Source of the DNA: Chitinophaga varians
GTDB taxonomy: Bacteria; Bacteroidota; Bacteroidia; Chitinophagales; Chitinophagaceae
Direction: 5' to 3'
Assembly: GCF_012641275.1 (NCBI RefSeq)
Contig: NZ_JABAIA010000002.1
Location: 248,001-312,000 of the forward strand
Length of the DNA stretch: 64,000 bases
The position numbers were made by a program, and so were the translations under genes. Below, piece after piece: positions 18,894 to 28,358 of the stretch. A model generated the notes under the pieces. The model saw only the letters and a list, made by a program, of their open reading frames with translations. It was not told the DNA's origin and ran no database searches. Every line of letters begins with the position of its first letter. The first letter of the stretch is position 1.

Positions 18894-19352
18894 TCACCCT
18901 TGTGTGTCAACGTTACCCAACGCTTCCATAGCGGCTTTCATCTCGGCCGGTAATTTCATGACTTTACGGGCTTTGTAATCAAAGCACACCATACCGGTTT
19001 TGGCGGCGGCGATAGTGATCGTCTGACCGTTGCGCTGTGTGGTAAGGTGATAGAACAGTTCGAAACCGAAAGGGCTGTATTCTCCTGCTGCCACTTCCAC
19101 GGTAAAGATATCGCCATGGAAACCTTCTCCTTTATAGGCTACGGCAACATCGGCCATAATAAGGCCGGTGCCTGCTTCGTGGTCCAGTTCCTTGTAGCCC
19201 GCCTGTTGAATGAACTGCATGCGGGCTTCGTGCATAATGGACAGAATGGCATCATTGCCAACATGTCCGCCATAGTTAACATCCTGTATTCTGATAGGTA
19301 TCGTTGTGTTGAACCCGAATTTCTCCGGTAGGTCTATTTTTATTCTTGCCAT
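18894..19352 (-). CDS. Acyl-CoA thioesterase, 4HBT hot-dog family
   Basis: 152 residues, the usual length of a single hot-dog domain. 'IRIQDVNYGGHVGNDAILSIMHEAR' (in parts) is the typical start of the fold, with an Asp/Asn region in the loop before the long helix. It probably cleaves acyl-CoA thioesters of the YbgC/FcbC type; chain length is unknown. The start ATG lies 29 bp after the rdgB stop, so the two are likely co-transcribed. A 12-bp direct repeat TTTAGGTAGATG sits in that gap. Confidence 0.87.
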   Translation of the reverse strand: MARIKIDLPEKFGFNTTIPIRIQDVNYGGHVGNDAILSIMHEARMQFIQQAGYKELDHEAGTGLIMADVAVAYKGEGFHGDIFTVEVAAGEYSPFGFELFYHLTTQRNGQTITIAAAKTGMVCFDYKARKVMKLPAEMKAAMEALGNVDTQG

Positions 19353-19381
19353 TATTTTTTAGGTAGATGTTTAGGTAGATG

Positions 19382-19963
19382 TTAAACAGGTAGTGTTTTC
19401 AGGAAGGCCACGAATTTTTCAAAGGCACGGCCACGATGGCTGTACTGGTTTTTTTCGGCAAGGTCCATTTCGGCAAAAGTGCGGTTGGCGCCTTCTGGGA
19501 TAAAGATCGGATCATAGCCGAAGCCTTTCTCTCCGGAAGTATGGTCCGTAATGTTACCGCGACTGATACCTTCAAACTGGTGCTCTTTTCCGTCAAGGAT
19601 CAGGGAAATGACTGTGCGGAACTGGGCGCTGCGGTCGCTGGCGCCTTCCATCTCCTCCAGTACCTTAACGATATTGTCAGCTGACTTTTTCTGTTCACCG
19701 GCATAACGGGCACTTAATACGCCGGGGGCGCCGTTCAGTGCGTTGATTTCCAGTCCGGTGTCTTCAGCAAAACAGTTTTGGCCTGTCATCCGGTGAATGG
19801 TGGTCGATTTCTCACGGGCGTTCTCTTCCAGTGTATCGTGCGGCTCAGGGATATCGATGTCAATACCCGCTTCCAGCAGCGTGATGATCTCAAAATGATC
19901 GCCCAGCAGGGAGCGGAACTCCTTCACTTTATTTTCGTTATTGGTAGCAAAAATCAGTTTCAT
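19382..19963 (-). CDS. rdgB: XTP/dITP pyrophosphatase (RdgB/HAM1)
   Basis: 193 residues, family length. 'FATNNENKVKEF' at the start binds the nucleotide phosphates. 'FAEDTGLEINALNGAPGVLSARYAG' (in parts) holds the catalytic Asp and the substrate loop. 'GFGYDPIFIPEG' and 'SHRGRAFEKF' complete the signature. It removes inosine- and xanthosine-type triphosphates from the nucleotide pool. It lies in a minus-strand run between an unknown gene and a thioesterase. Confidence 0.96.
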   Translation of the reverse strand: MKLIFATNNENKVKEFRSLLGDHFEIITLLEAGIDIDIPEPHDTLEENAREKSTTIHRMTGQNCFAEDTGLEINALNGAPGVLSARYAGEQKKSADNIVKVLEEMEGASDRSAQFRTVISLILDGKEHQFEGISRGNITDHTSGEKGFGYDPIFIPEGANRTFAEMDLAEKNQYSHRGRAFEKFVAFLKTLPV

Positions 19964-20044
19964 CTGTTTAATTTTCTAAATCTCCGGATCTCAAAATTCC
20001 AAAATCCCCAAATAAAATAATAAAATGAGCAAATATTAAAATAA

Positions 20045-20542
20045 TTAAATGCCAAGTAGTTGCTTTAATCCAGCCCATAATTTGGCTTTCAACACTTTGT
20101 CGGCCCCGATTACCTGTAGTTCGTCAGAAAGCAGCAGGGTAGTGCTGTTGACGGTCAGCAGCTGGTAAAGAGGCGCATCTGTCAGGCCCAGCGGTGCCGA
20201 TGCGGCGCCAAATACAATGGCCTTCTCTATTTTTACAGCAGCCTGCCACGAAGTGTAGTCCAGTTGCGGGTAAGGAGAGGTGTTCATCAGGGATACGTCC
20301 TGCATCCCGAGTTTACAGGCGTTTAATATATTGGTAAGGAGGTTGAATAATTCATCATTTAAGTAGGCTTCATTTTCGTTTTGTATGAAGAGCGCAACGT
20401 TTTTTTGATTTTCTCCTAAATATTTGACTTTGGGTACCTCAATTTGCGGCGCTGCAACCGGTACGCTTTTCCCGGGAATGATCGGCTGGGTAAAGATTTT
20501 AGCCAGATAATACGGATCAAGGTCTAATTGGTCGAGCGACAT
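20045..20542 (-). CDS. Conserved-looking protein of unknown function (165 aa)
   Basis: A soluble, Leu-rich 165-residue protein without signal peptide or membrane segment. It begins 'MSLDQLDLDPYYLAKIF' and ends 'DKVLKAKLWAGLKQLLGI'. I cannot assign a family. The overall pattern (a central 'LFNLLTNILNACKLGMQDVSL', then 'LLTVNSTTLLLSDELQVI' and a closing K-x-x-LW helix) loosely recalls the psi subunit (HolD) of DNA polymerase III, but this is an impression only. It sits 81 bp upstream of rdgB on the same strand. Confidence 0.7.
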   Translation of the reverse strand: MSLDQLDLDPYYLAKIFTQPIIPGKSVPVAAPQIEVPKVKYLGENQKNVALFIQNENEAYLNDELFNLLTNILNACKLGMQDVSLMNTSPYPQLDYTSWQAAVKIEKAIVFGAASAPLGLTDAPLYQLLTVNSTTLLLSDELQVIGADKVLKAKLWAGLKQLLGI

Positions 20543-20671
20543 ATTATTATAATTTAATTTAATATCAAAATCCCGCGTGGGGAAAAATCAGTTTATTTGC
20601 ACTGCCGTATCCGCAAATGCGGCCATCCAACGCAAGAAAGTGTAAAAATATTGAGATAAAATTGATTAACC

Positions 20672-21772
20672 ATGATGGTAGCTAAATCAACAGTAAAGGA
20701 AGAAGCATTACAGAAGATCAAAGTCACAAAAACTACGCATAGCCGTTTGAGTGAAGTGGATTTTAATAATCTGGTGTTCGGTAAAAAGTATGCTGACCAC
20801 ATGCTGGTAGCCGATTTTGATGGAAAAGAGTGGAAAAATGCCGAAATCCTGCCTTTTCAGAATTTTTCTGTAAGCCCTTCCAATGCCGCCTGGCATTATG
20901 GACAGGCCATTTTTGAAGGTATCAAGGCCTATAAAGATACTCAGGACAACCCGATGATCTTCCGTCCTTATGATAACTACAAAAGATTTAACCTCTCTGC
21001 CGAAAGGATGGGTATGCCCCAGGTGCCGGAATGGCTCTTTATCGGCGGTATGGACATATTGATAGATCTGGACCGCGACTGGGTGCCAACAGGACCGGGT
21101 TGCTCCCTATATCTGCGTCCGTTTATGATCTCAATGGATGAATTCATCGGGGTACGCCCTTCTGATACCTACCGTTTTGCGATTATCAACTCGCCGGCCG
21201 GTCCTTATTTCAACAAACCGATTAAACTCCTGGTGCAGGATAAATATGTACGGGCTTTCCCCGGCGGTGTAGGGTATGCTAAAGCTGCGGGCAACTATGG
21301 CGGTACCATGTATCCAACCATGCAGGCTAAAAAGAAAGGCTACGACCAAATCCTCTGGGTAGATGGCTATGAGCACAAATACCTGCAGGAGTGCGGCACC
21401 ATGAACGTATTTGTCATTATTGGCAATACGGCCATTACCCCTGATCTGGAACAAGGCACCATCCTGGAAGGGGTTACCCGCGCCAGCGTGATCGATCTGC
21501 TGAAAGACCTCGGTCTTACCGTGGAAGAAAGACCAATATCTATTGACGAAGTGGTGGCCGCCTATAAAAATGGCACTCTCCGCGAAGTCTTTGGCACCGG
21601 TACCGCTTCCTCACTGGCCTATGTGGAACAGCTCGATTACCTGGATACCCAGATCAAACTGGACACCACTAAATATGAAACCGGCGCGGAAGTTATCCGC
21701 CGGCTCGATGCTATCCGCACCGGCCGTGCAGAAGATACCCGCCATTGGAATTATCAGGTTGGTGAAAAATAA
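20672..21772 (+). CDS. ilvE: Branched-chain-amino-acid aminotransferase
   Basis: 366 residues, fold type IV PLP enzyme of the longer eukaryote/Bacteroidetes form. 'AWHYGQAIFEGIKAYKD' is the family start motif. Lys204 in 'GYAKAAGNYGG' is the expected Schiff-base lysine. 'EHKYLQECGTMNVF' and 'FGTGTASSLAYVEQL' complete the active site. It transfers the amino group between glutamate and the keto-acids of Leu, Ile and Val. It is a single gene ended by the terminator at 21802. Confidence 0.95.
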   Translation: MMVAKSTVKEEALQKIKVTKTTHSRLSEVDFNNLVFGKKYADHMLVADFDGKEWKNAEILPFQNFSVSPSNAAWHYGQAIFEGIKAYKDTQDNPMIFRPYDNYKRFNLSAERMGMPQVPEWLFIGGMDILIDLDRDWVPTGPGCSLYLRPFMISMDEFIGVRPSDTYRFAIINSPAGPYFNKPIKLLVQDKYVRAFPGGVGYAKAAGNYGGTMYPTMQAKKKGYDQILWVDGYEHKYLQECGTMNVFVIIGNTAITPDLEQGTILEGVTRASVIDLLKDLGLTVEERPISIDEVVAAYKNGTLREVFGTGTASSLAYVEQLDYLDTQIKLDTTKYETGAEVIRRLDAIRTGRAEDTRHWNYQVGEK

Positions 21773-21801
21773 GCAGGTATATATTATCAAAATAATAAAA
21801 G

Positions 21802-21831
21802 ATAGGGTCTGGCAATCGACCCTATTTTTTT
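21802..21831 (+). terminator. Rho-independent terminator of ilvE
   Basis: ATAGGGTC (21802-21809) pairs with GACCCTAT (21818-21825), followed by seven T. Confidence 0.88.
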
Positions 21832-21854
21832 ATGGTAGATTCTAAAGGAAATCT

Positions 21855-21862
21855 TACCTTTG
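21855..21862 (+). promoter_or_regulatory. Distal promoter box TACCTTTG upstream of rpsL
   Basis: Exact TAnnTTTG match shortly after the ilvE terminator. The next ORF is rpsL, about 195 bp on. No convincing TTTG box lies at the correct distance upstream, so it is weaker than the proximal promoter. Confidence 0.45.
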
Positions 21863-21958
21863 CAATCCGGATTTTGATATCCTGCTTATACCAGATCACG
21901 TTTGACCAGTCTTCGACTACCTGGAACTTCAAAACCGGCAAAAAATATTCGAAACAAT

Positions 21959-22000
21959 TTTGTTATTCACATATATAGTTTTACCTTTGCCCTCCCAAAA
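21959..22000 (+). promoter_or_regulatory. Proximal rpsL promoter
   Basis: TTTG at 21959-21962, 19 nt spacer, TACCTTTG at 21982-21989: a full Bacteroidetes vegetative promoter. The following CCCTCCCAAAA is shared almost base for base with the fusA and rpsJ promoters. The transcript would start about 50 nt before the rpsL ATG. Confidence 0.85.
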
Positions 22001-22056
22001 TCCCTTATGGGAAATTTGGATGTCATTGTAAACCGACATAAAAAACTAGGTAAAGA

Positions 22057-22437
22057 ATGCCTACTATACAACAATTAGTAAGAAAAGGAAGAGAAATTAT
22101 CCGGGCTAAGTCTAAGTCCAGGGCATTAGATAGCTGCCCTCAGCGTCGTGGTGTTTGTACTCGTGTGTACACAACCACGCCTAAAAAACCTAACTCCGCT
22201 TTGCGTAAAGTTGCAAAGGTGCGTTTGACCAATAAAGTTGAGGTGATTGCTTATATCCCTGGTGAAGGTCACAACCTGCAGGAACACTCTATCGTACTGA
22301 TCCGTGGTGGAAGGGTAAAAGACTTACCAGGTGTTCGTTACCACATCGTTCGCGGTTCCTTGGATACTGCCGGTGTGAAAGACAGAAAGCAGAGCCGTTC
22401 CAAATATGGTACTAAAAAGGAAAAGGCTAAAAAATAA
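22057..22437 (+). CDS. rpsL: 30S ribosomal protein S12
   Basis: 126 residues. '[21 protein letters not shown]' (in parts) and '[12 protein letters not shown]' are the decoding-centre loops. Lys43 and Lys88, the positions changed in streptomycin-resistant mutants, are wild type, and Asp89 (methylthiolated in many bacteria) is present. First gene of the str cluster, with rpsG 30 bp downstream. Confidence 0.98.
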   Translation: MPTIQQLVRKGREIIRAKSKSRALDSCPQRRGVCTRVYTTTPKKPNSALRKVAKVRLTNKVEVIAYIPGEGHNLQEHSIVLIRGGRVKDLPGVRYHIVRGSLDTAGVKDRKQSRSKYGTKKEKAKK

Positions 22438-22467
22438 TCAATTATAAATAGTCGTAATTTTCAATAA

Positions 22468-22935
22468 ATGAGAAAGCAAGCTGCAAAAAAATTGCCTCTG
22501 GCTCCGGATCCTCGGTTTAACGACAAGCTGGTAACCCGCTTCGTTAATAACGTAATGGAACAAGGAAAAAAGAGCATTGCCTATAAAATCTTCTACGATG
22601 CCGTGGATAAGGTAAGCCAGATGACCGGTGAAAACGGTTATGAAGTTTGGAGAAAAGCATTGAACAACGTAACTCCTGCTGTAGAAGTTAGAAGCCGCCG
22701 TATCGGTGGTGCTACCTTCCAGATCCCTGCTGAAGTTCGTCCGGATAGAAAAGTATCCCTGAGCATCAAATGGCTGGTTCGTTACGCCGGAGAAAGAAAC
22801 GGTAAGAGCATGGCTGATAAGCTGGCAAATGAAATCGTAGCAGCAAGCAAAGGTGAAGGCGCAGCATTCAAGAAGAAAGAAGATACTCACCGTATGGCTG
22901 AAGCTAACAAAGCTTTCTCTCACTTCAGAGTATAG
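22468..22935 (+). CDS. rpsG: 30S ribosomal protein S7
   Basis: 155 residues, the short bacterial form. 'RFVNNVMEQGKKSIAYKIFYDA' (in parts), 'VEVRSRRIGGATFQIP' and 'HRMAEANKAFSHFRV' identify it. S7 nucleates assembly of the 30S head. It is usually followed by fusA, but here a strong terminator and 11 kb of unrelated genes intervene. Confidence 0.98.
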   Translation: MRKQAAKKLPLAPDPRFNDKLVTRFVNNVMEQGKKSIAYKIFYDAVDKVSQMTGENGYEVWRKALNNVTPAVEVRSRRIGGATFQIPAEVRPDRKVSLSIKWLVRYAGERNGKSMADKLANEIVAASKGEGAAFKKKEDTHRMAEANKAFSHFRV

Positions 22936-22966
22936 TTATAACCCGAAAGGGCAACTCAATATATTT

Positions 22967-23002
22967 GGCAAACAGTTCCTCTCCGGAGCTGTTTGCCTTT
23001 TT
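22967..23002 (+). terminator. Terminator closing rpsL-rpsG
   Basis: GGCAAACAG (22967-22975) pairs with CTGTTTGCC (22989-22997) with an inner TCC/GGA pairing, followed by five T. It makes rpsL-rpsG a closed transcription unit. Confidence 0.88.
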
Positions 23003-23340
23003 ATGTGGATAACCCGTGCTTTTAGTGTGCGTAACCCCTGCATAACCCGGTTGATAAACTGAACACCCCATTACCATAGCAGATTTGCAGGAGCATCGTC
23101 CGGCCTGCCCGGAATGTGGATAACCGGAATAATTCCCCCCCCCTTTCAATACAACCGCTTTTTTGAACGCGTCCTTTTTACCTGGCACGTGCTATAACGG
23201 TCGTCTTTTAAACTTCTTCTTTTCATACCACCGTCTGCTAAAATCATCATTTCAACCTGTTTCTCCTTCCTGCGTTAGCGCCAGTGCCGCTGCAGGCCTG
23301 ACTTAAAAGCTTTATCTCCGGATATGCCAGACATAAAGAA
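23003..23340. other. Spacer between rpsG and the collagen-like gene
   Basis: About 340 bp between convergent units. I see no coding ORF or repeat; a C-run (ccccccc) occurs near 23140. Confidence 0.5.
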
Positions 23341-23362
23341 GCCGTCGGGAGAACCCGACGGC
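23341..23362 (-). terminator. Terminator of the first collagen-like cassette
   Basis: GCCGTCGGG pairs with CCCGACGGC around AGAA. On the minus strand it follows the stop codon by about 26 nt and leads into TTCTTTATGT. Confidence 0.8.
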
Positions 23363-23388
23363 CTTAGCTAATTGGTTAGATTTACTGC

Positions 23389-26028
23389 TTATCTCACATT
23401 GACTAATACCTTGATCTTGCCGGTTTCACCGGTAAATTCCTGTAACGCCTTACCGATTGCCTGGCCCGGTTTCAACAGGTTCAGGTCGGCTTTCATGGCA
23501 TAACCAGGTTTGCTGGCCGTAACTAAAATATCTCCGCGATGAATAGGACCGTTCTCATTACATACCTTGGTCGGAATTACACCTACTACACCTAGCGGAA
23601 CTTTGCTGGAAATATCTGTGTCGATATGTTCTTCTGTCAGCAATACCCCCGGTTTGGTGGCATACACGCCAACAACCAGAGAGGAATATGCCCCCGCAGA
23701 TTTTTCGATGGTACGGTCCGTATTGGTGGCAATCGCCATCACATCCCCCGGTTCATATAATAAAATACCGCCCGTAGCATCAAATGCTTCCGCCAGATCT
23801 GCACCACTATTGGCAGTGCCGCCATTAAAGAATCCTTTTCCATTGTCATCTATACGGGCCACATTGGAATTCTGATTCTTGAAAACGAAAAAATTCCCGT
23901 TTCCGTTATTGAGCACCAGACTGAAGAGAGAATTAGAGCCATTAACGGTACCACTACCGCTGTAAGGAATAGCAATCGTACCAGGCGCTCCCTGTGGCCC
24001 CTGGGGGCCGGTTGCTCCCTGAGGACCATTCGCTCCGGTTGCACCTTGTGCGCCCTGATCACCTTTAGGACCTTGCGCACCGGTAGCTCCAGTAGCCCCA
24101 ATAGCACCAGTCGGGCCAGCGGGGCCTTGCGCACCAGGATCTCCTTTAAGACCTTGTGCGCCCTGAACTCCCTGGTCACCTTTAGGGCCTTGCGCGCCAG
24201 TAGCCCCAGTCGGACCAACTGGACCTTGTATGCCCTGATCACCTTTAGGACCTTGTGGTCCTTGCACACCTGGATTTCCGGGCTCACCCGGGTCACCTTT
24301 AGGACCTTGTGGTCCTTGCGCACCTGGATTTCCGGGATCACCCGGATCACCTTTAGGACCTTGTGGTCCTTGCGCACCTGGAGTTCCTGGATTACCCGGG
24401 TCACCTTTAGGACCTTGTGGTCCTTGCACACCTGGATTTCCGGGATCCCCCTGGTCACCTTTGGGGCCTTGTGGTCCTTGCACACCTGGATTTCCGGGAT
24501 CACCTGGGTCACCTTTAGGGCCTTGTGGGCCTTGCGCACCTGGATTTCCGGGATCTCCTGGGTCACCTTTGGGCCCTTGTGGTCCTTGAGCGCCTGGATT
24601 TCCGGGATCACCTGGGTCACCTTTAGGACCCTGCGGTCCTTGCGCACCTGGATTTCCGGGCTCGCCCGGGTCACCTTTGGGCCCTTGCGGTCCTTGCGCA
24701 CCTGGATTTCCGGGATCACCTGGGTCTCCTTTGGGCCCCTGCGGTCCTTGCGCACCTGGATTTCCGGGATCACCTGGGTCACCTTTAGGGCCTTGTGGTC
24801 CTTGCGCGCCTGGATTTCCGGGATCACCTGGGTCACCTTTAGGGCCTTGTGGTCCTTGCGCGCCTGGATTTCCGGGATTACCCGGGTCACCTTTAGGGCC
24901 TTGCGGTCCTTGCGCGCCTGGATTTCCGGGATCACCTGGGTCACCTTTAGGACCTTGCGGTCCTTGCGCACCTGGATTTCCGGGATCGCCCGGGTCACCT
25001 TTAGGGCCTTGTGGTCCTTGCACACCTGGATTTCCGGGATCTCCTGGGTCACCTTTAGGACCTTGTGGTCCTTGCGCACCTGGATTTCCGGGATCGCCCG
25101 GGTCACCTTTGGGGCCTTGTGGTCCTTGCACACCTGGATTTCCGGGATCTCCTGGGTCACCTTTAGGACCTTGTGGTCCTTGCGCACCTGGATTTCCAGG
25201 ATCACCTGGGTCACCTTTGGGCCCTTGTGGGCCACACGATCCAGGCTCTCCGGCTGGTCCCTGAGGGCCGACTGGCCCCTGAGGCCCTGCTGGTCCTTGT
25301 TCACCAGGGTCTCCTTTATCTCCTTTTACACCCTGGATACCGGCTGGTCCTGTTTGTCCAATCGGTCCGGCAGGACCTGTATCACCTACATCACCTTTGT
25401 CTCCTTTGGCACCTGTTGCACCAGTGGGGCCGGTCTGTCCTGCCGGTCCTGCCGATCCAGTCGGCCCAACTGGCCCCGCCGGCCCCATGTCTCCTTTCGC
25501 ACCCGCCGGCCCTATTGGCCCTGTAGGTCCGGTAGCACCCGCTGTACCTGTAACACCGGCAATGCCAGCCACGCCTGCTGGTCCGGCCGGCCCTGTATCA
25601 CCCTTGTCTCCTTTGGGGCCAGACACCCCATTGGCGGCATATAGTGCATAAGGAACGGCAGCAAAGGAAGAAGTGCCCAGTTCCTGGTAGTTGCCGCCAT
25701 CAGTGGAAGCTTCTACTTTAATGAACTGGTTGGCATTTGCCCATGGAACGGCGCTGAAATTACCGCTGGTAGCATTTCCTCCGCCAATTTGCAAGGTGAA
25801 AAGCCCTAACTGGTTGGTAGTGGTGCTGTGAGTTTCCTGGTATTGTACCGGTCCTGACGGTGAACCGCCCAAAATGGTGATTCTCACCTTTATATTTTCA
25901 TTGACCAGCATGGTGCCATTGCCATTTCTGGCCACTGCCTGGTAGTTGATGGTCCTAAGGCCGTTTTGTGCATAAAGCTGTAAGGAAAACAGCGTGCAGC
26001 AAAGGATAAACAAGTATCTTTTTGTCAT
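23389..26028 (-). CDS. Collagen-like secreted surface protein with 18 exact-length repeats
   Basis: 879 residues from ATG 26028; an in-frame TTG at 26046 would add six residues before the signal peptide. Signal peptide '[21 protein letters not shown]'. Residues 22-145 form a beta-domain found at the start of many Bacteroidetes surface proteins ('[12 protein letters not shown]', '[15 protein letters not shown]'). Then come about 540 residues of Gly-X-Y triplets, including eighteen 18-residue units of the type [18 protein letters not shown]. About 60 residues of beta-rich linker and a C-terminal domain follow ('[15 protein letters not shown]', '[11 protein letters not shown]', '[14 protein letters not shown]'). 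The last part is nearly identical in the paralogue at 28359. It probably forms a trimeric stalk on the cell surface. It is third in a cassette with a PorV-like barrel 25 bp upstream. Confidence 0.9.
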   Translation of the reverse strand: MTKRYLFILCCTLFSLQLYAQNGLRTINYQAVARNGNGTMLVNENIKVRITILGGSPSGPVQYQETHSTTTNQLGLFTLQIGGGNATSGNFSAVPWANANQFIKVEASTDGGNYQELGTSSFAAVPYALYAANGVSGPKGDKGDTGPAGPAGVAGIAGVTGTAGATGPTGPIGPAGAKGDMGPAGPVGPTGSAGPAGQTGPTGATGAKGDKGDVGDTGPAGPIGQTGPAGIQGVKGDKGDPGEQGPAGPQGPVGPQGPAGEPGSCGPQGPKGDPGDPGNPGAQGPQGPKGDPGDPGNPGVQGPQGPKGDPGDPGNPGAQGPQGPKGDPGDPGNPGVQGPQGPKGDPGDPGNPGAQGPQGPKGDPGDPGNPGAQGPQGPKGDPGNPGNPGAQGPQGPKGDPGDPGNPGAQGPQGPKGDPGDPGNPGAQGPQGPKGDPGDPGNPGAQGPQGPKGDPGEPGNPGAQGPQGPKGDPGDPGNPGAQGPQGPKGDPGDPGNPGAQGPQGPKGDPGDPGNPGVQGPQGPKGDQGDPGNPGVQGPQGPKGDPGNPGTPGAQGPQGPKGDPGDPGNPGAQGPQGPKGDPGEPGNPGVQGPQGPKGDQGIQGPVGPTGATGAQGPKGDQGVQGAQGLKGDPGAQGPAGPTGAIGATGATGAQGPKGDQGAQGATGANGPQGATGPQGPQGAPGTIAIPYSGSGTVNGSNSLFSLVLNNGNGNFFVFKNQNSNVARIDDNGKGFFNGGTANSGADLAEAFDATGGILLYEPGDVMAIATNTDRTIEKSAGAYSSLVVGVYATKPGVLLTEEHIDTDISSKVPLGVVGVIPTKVCNENGPIHRGDILVTASKPGYAMKADLNLLKPGQAIGKALQEFTGETGKIKVLVNVR
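24262..25233 (-). repeat. 18 tandem copies of a 54-bp collagen-coding repeat
   Basis: The span is exactly 972 bp = 18 x 54 bp. Units encode [16 protein letters not shown](A/V)Q with single changes (D to N or E, P to Q). Third positions vary between units, so the array is not freshly amplified, but it remains in perfect register. Slippage could change its length. Confidence 0.93.
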
Positions 26029-26053
26029 AACTGGTATTTTATTCAATAATTGC

Positions 26054-27238
26054 TTAATGTGTGATGTCGGGGTTTACAGAAGGGGTGATAGTAGCAGCGG
26101 TATGTCTGCCGATATTGTATAACAGGGAAAATTTAAGGGTCCTCCTTTCCCGCAGACTGTTGGAAGTGGGGATCAGGTAAGCCAGGTCCAGCTGCAGATT
26201 GGCCACTCTTACACCAAGGCCGCTGGTAAAATGTTGCCGGTAGCCTTTATGGGGGTTCTCATAAAAATAGCCGGTCCGTACAAAGAAGCACTGCCTGTAA
26301 GCATATTCAATACCACTGCCAATCGTAAACTCTCTTATTTCTTCTCCAAAACCTCCGGGTGCATCGCCAAAAGAGGAAAAAATGGCATTGACAACGCTAC
26401 GGTTAGGGTCCTGGCCTTTTAAGATCAGGCCGGTGCTGTCATACAGCGGTGGGGTGGGGACCAGTAACTTGTTGATGTCTAATGCCAGCGTAAACTCATG
26501 GTCTCCGGTATGCACAAACGTGTAACTGCCGCCTATCCGCAGGTTCATGGGCAAAAAACTCTTCTGGCGGCTATCGTCCGTGTATTGAAGTTTGGTGCCG
26601 ATGTTGGTGATGCTGACACCCAGACAATACCGGTTACTGAAATCCAGGTAGTCCTTGCTGTTCTGGTAATAGTAGCTCACATCTCCGGCCACGGCGGAAG
26701 CGGGCTTCTGCTGTAACCCGTTGAAAGAGCCCTGCCCCAGCTGACTGCGGACATAGCGCATCGTGATGGCCATCGACATATGTTCTCCCAGTTTGCGGGA
26801 ATAGGCGCCGTCTATGGCGAATTCCCGGGGAGAATAGTTCTGTAGTATAGTGCCGTTTTCATCCCGGAACGTGACATCCCCATAATTAAAATATTTCATG
26901 GATGCCCCGATGCCTTCGTTGTCATTCAGGTTTTTGTAGGCCGATACAAAGGCCATGTTTGATTTGTAGTTGTTCAACTCCCACATCCAGGGCGAATAAG
27001 TAGCACTTGCGCCCCAGTCTCCTGCAAAGACGATTTTAGCCGCATTGGAAAAAATGGAATTGGCGTCCGGGCTGATGCCTGTGGCGGCATCACCCATCCC
27101 GCTTGACCTGGCATCGGGGTTGACCAGCAAAAAGCTCGCTCCGATATTAGGTGGTTGCTGAGGTGTCTTCTGCGCGTGGACTGCCGGCATGCCGGCCAGT
27201 ATGCCGGAAATAAGTAGAATTATTCGATCATATTTCAT
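26054..27238 (-). CDS. PorV-like outer-membrane barrel protein (T9SS-associated family), copy 1
   Basis: 394 residues with signal peptide '[23 protein letters not shown]'. The family block is '[37 protein letters not shown]' (in parts), followed by alternating beta-strands to the end, as in PorV/LptO of the type IX secretion system. PorV binds the C-terminal signal of T9SS cargo and hands it to the PorU sortase. Here a CTD-bearing protein lies 15 bp upstream and a collagen-like protein downstream, so a dedicated cargo-handling role is plausible. It could instead be a PorV-fold protein without a T9SS role. Confidence 0.85.
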   Translation of the reverse strand: MKYDRIILLISGILAGMPAVHAQKTPQQPPNIGASFLLVNPDARSSGMGDAATGISPDANSIFSNAAKIVFAGDWGASATYSPWMWELNNYKSNMAFVSAYKNLNDNEGIGASMKYFNYGDVTFRDENGTILQNYSPREFAIDGAYSRKLGEHMSMAITMRYVRSQLGQGSFNGLQQKPASAVAGDVSYYYQNSKDYLDFSNRYCLGVSITNIGTKLQYTDDSRQKSFLPMNLRIGGSYTFVHTGDHEFTLALDINKLLVPTPPLYDSTGLILKGQDPNRSVVNAIFSSFGDAPGGFGEEIREFTIGSGIEYAYRQCFFVRTGYFYENPHKGYRQHFTSGLGVRVANLQLDLAYLIPTSNSLRERRTLKFSLLYNIGRHTAATITPSVNPDITH

Positions 27239-27253
27239 GATTACGACATTTAA

Positions 27254-27760
27254 TTACTGCACGATGAGTTTTTCGAAATAAATGTTGACGCCCACTTTCA
27301 GCACAACGGTGTAAATCCCTGCAGCGAAACGGTTGACCGGTATCACTACCGTGGAAGTGCCCTGCCCGGCCTGGTGTTGCTTGTTGTACACCTCTTGCCC
27401 GGCTGTATTGAGCATCAGGATGTTCACCATCGCATCGGCGAGCAGTTCAAACTGTACTTTTACAGTGGTGAGAGCAGGATTGGGAAACAGAATGTAACTT
27501 TTCACAGGGCTCTTTCCGGGTGGCAGGGGAGGAAGCTCATAGGGCTGCTGAAACCCCTGTGTCAGCAGCAACCGCCCGTCTGTAATAGGCAGCACGACCG
27601 GTTCCCCTATGGTATATTGAATCAATACCTGTTGAAGGTTGCCACTGCCGCCATTAGTGCCAACGACCTGCCTGTTCAGGATCAGTTGTGCGTCCGCTTT
27701 GGTGCATAGCGCTGCCAGCACCATCAGCGCAATAATGCACTTGGAGATAAACGATGTCAT
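27254..27760 (-). CDS. Small secreted protein with T9SS type A C-terminal sorting domain, copy 1
   Basis: 168 residues, signal peptide ending at 'CTKADA'. After a short beta-rich part ('LNRQVVGTNGGSGNLQQVLIQY', 'GEPVVLPITDGRLLLTQGFQQP', in parts) comes a complete type A sorting domain of about 75 residues: 'LFPNPALTTVKVQF', 'ILMLNTAGQEVY', 'PVNRFAAGIYTVVL', 'FEKLIVQ'. Such domains target proteins across the outer membrane. Almost nothing remains to be cargo, which is odd for a T9SS substrate. First gene of the cassette. Confidence 0.88.
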   Translation of the reverse strand: MTSFISKCIIALMVLAALCTKADAQLILNRQVVGTNGGSGNLQQVLIQYTIGEPVVLPITDGRLLLTQGFQQPYELPPLPPGKSPVKSYILFPNPALTTVKVQFELLADAMVNILMLNTAGQEVYNKQHQAGQGTSTVVIPVNRFAAGIYTVVLKVGVNIYFEKLIVQ

Positions 27761-28309
27761 AAATTGTGGAGTTAAAGGGTGTGTATGCGCAATAGAAGGC
27801 CGTTTCCGGTACCCGAAATCAAGCTCTGGTACGGAAATATGAATGAAAAGGAAACAGCCGCCTATTGATTAGGAGGAGTGTACAGATGTAACCATAAATT
27901 TTTCACTTTGGGATGAATAGATAGATAATGAAATCATGAACAGAATAAAAAGCATGGATATAAACCTGGGACCAGATATAGGTCCAGGCATGGTATAGAC
28001 ATGGTAAAATTTTGATAAGCAGGTATAAATAAGCCAATTAGTTTCCGGGGGAAATCAGATTATTCTACATGACAATAAATGTGTGAAGCGGAACTTGGGG
28101 GATTATGCTATAAGCACTCGATAATAGCACGAATATCAACGAATTATCGGTCTGAACAAATGCCTAGTTTTCAAGTGGCAGGTTTTTGCTGAAAAACGGT
28201 AGAATTCGCTATAAAATTGGTTAGGATCTCTAATAACTATTTTAATTTAGATTAATATATTCCAACCTTCGTGTTAGTGAGGGGGAATCTGAACAAATAC
28301 AAAGAAAAA
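27761..28309. other. Spacer between the two surface-protein cassettes
   Basis: About 550 bp, A+T rich. It must hold the promoter for the minus-strand cassette 1. I see no ORF or strong repeat in it. Confidence 0.5.
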
Positions 28310-28334
28310 GGCCACCGGTTTCCTGTCGGCGGCC
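28310..28334 (-). terminator. Terminator of the second cassette
   Basis: On the minus strand GGCCGCCG pairs with CGGTGGCC (one G-U) and is followed by TTTTTCTTT, 25 nt after the stop of the large surface protein. Confidence 0.82.
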
Positions 28335-28358
28335 CTAATGCATTGTATGCTCCTGGTG

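Noticed and set aside
24262..25233. Regularly spaced 54-bp repeats taken as a CRISPR array
   Set aside because: There are no unique spacers; the repeat is continuous, a multiple of three, and codes for collagen triplets. No cas genes are near.
23850..25651. Long open frames on both strands across the collagen region (for example 532 codons plus, 484 codons minus)
   Set aside because: They mirror the Gly-X-Y repeat of the real gene. A 54-bp repeat without stops keeps all frames open, and their products are low-complexity with no signal or domain.
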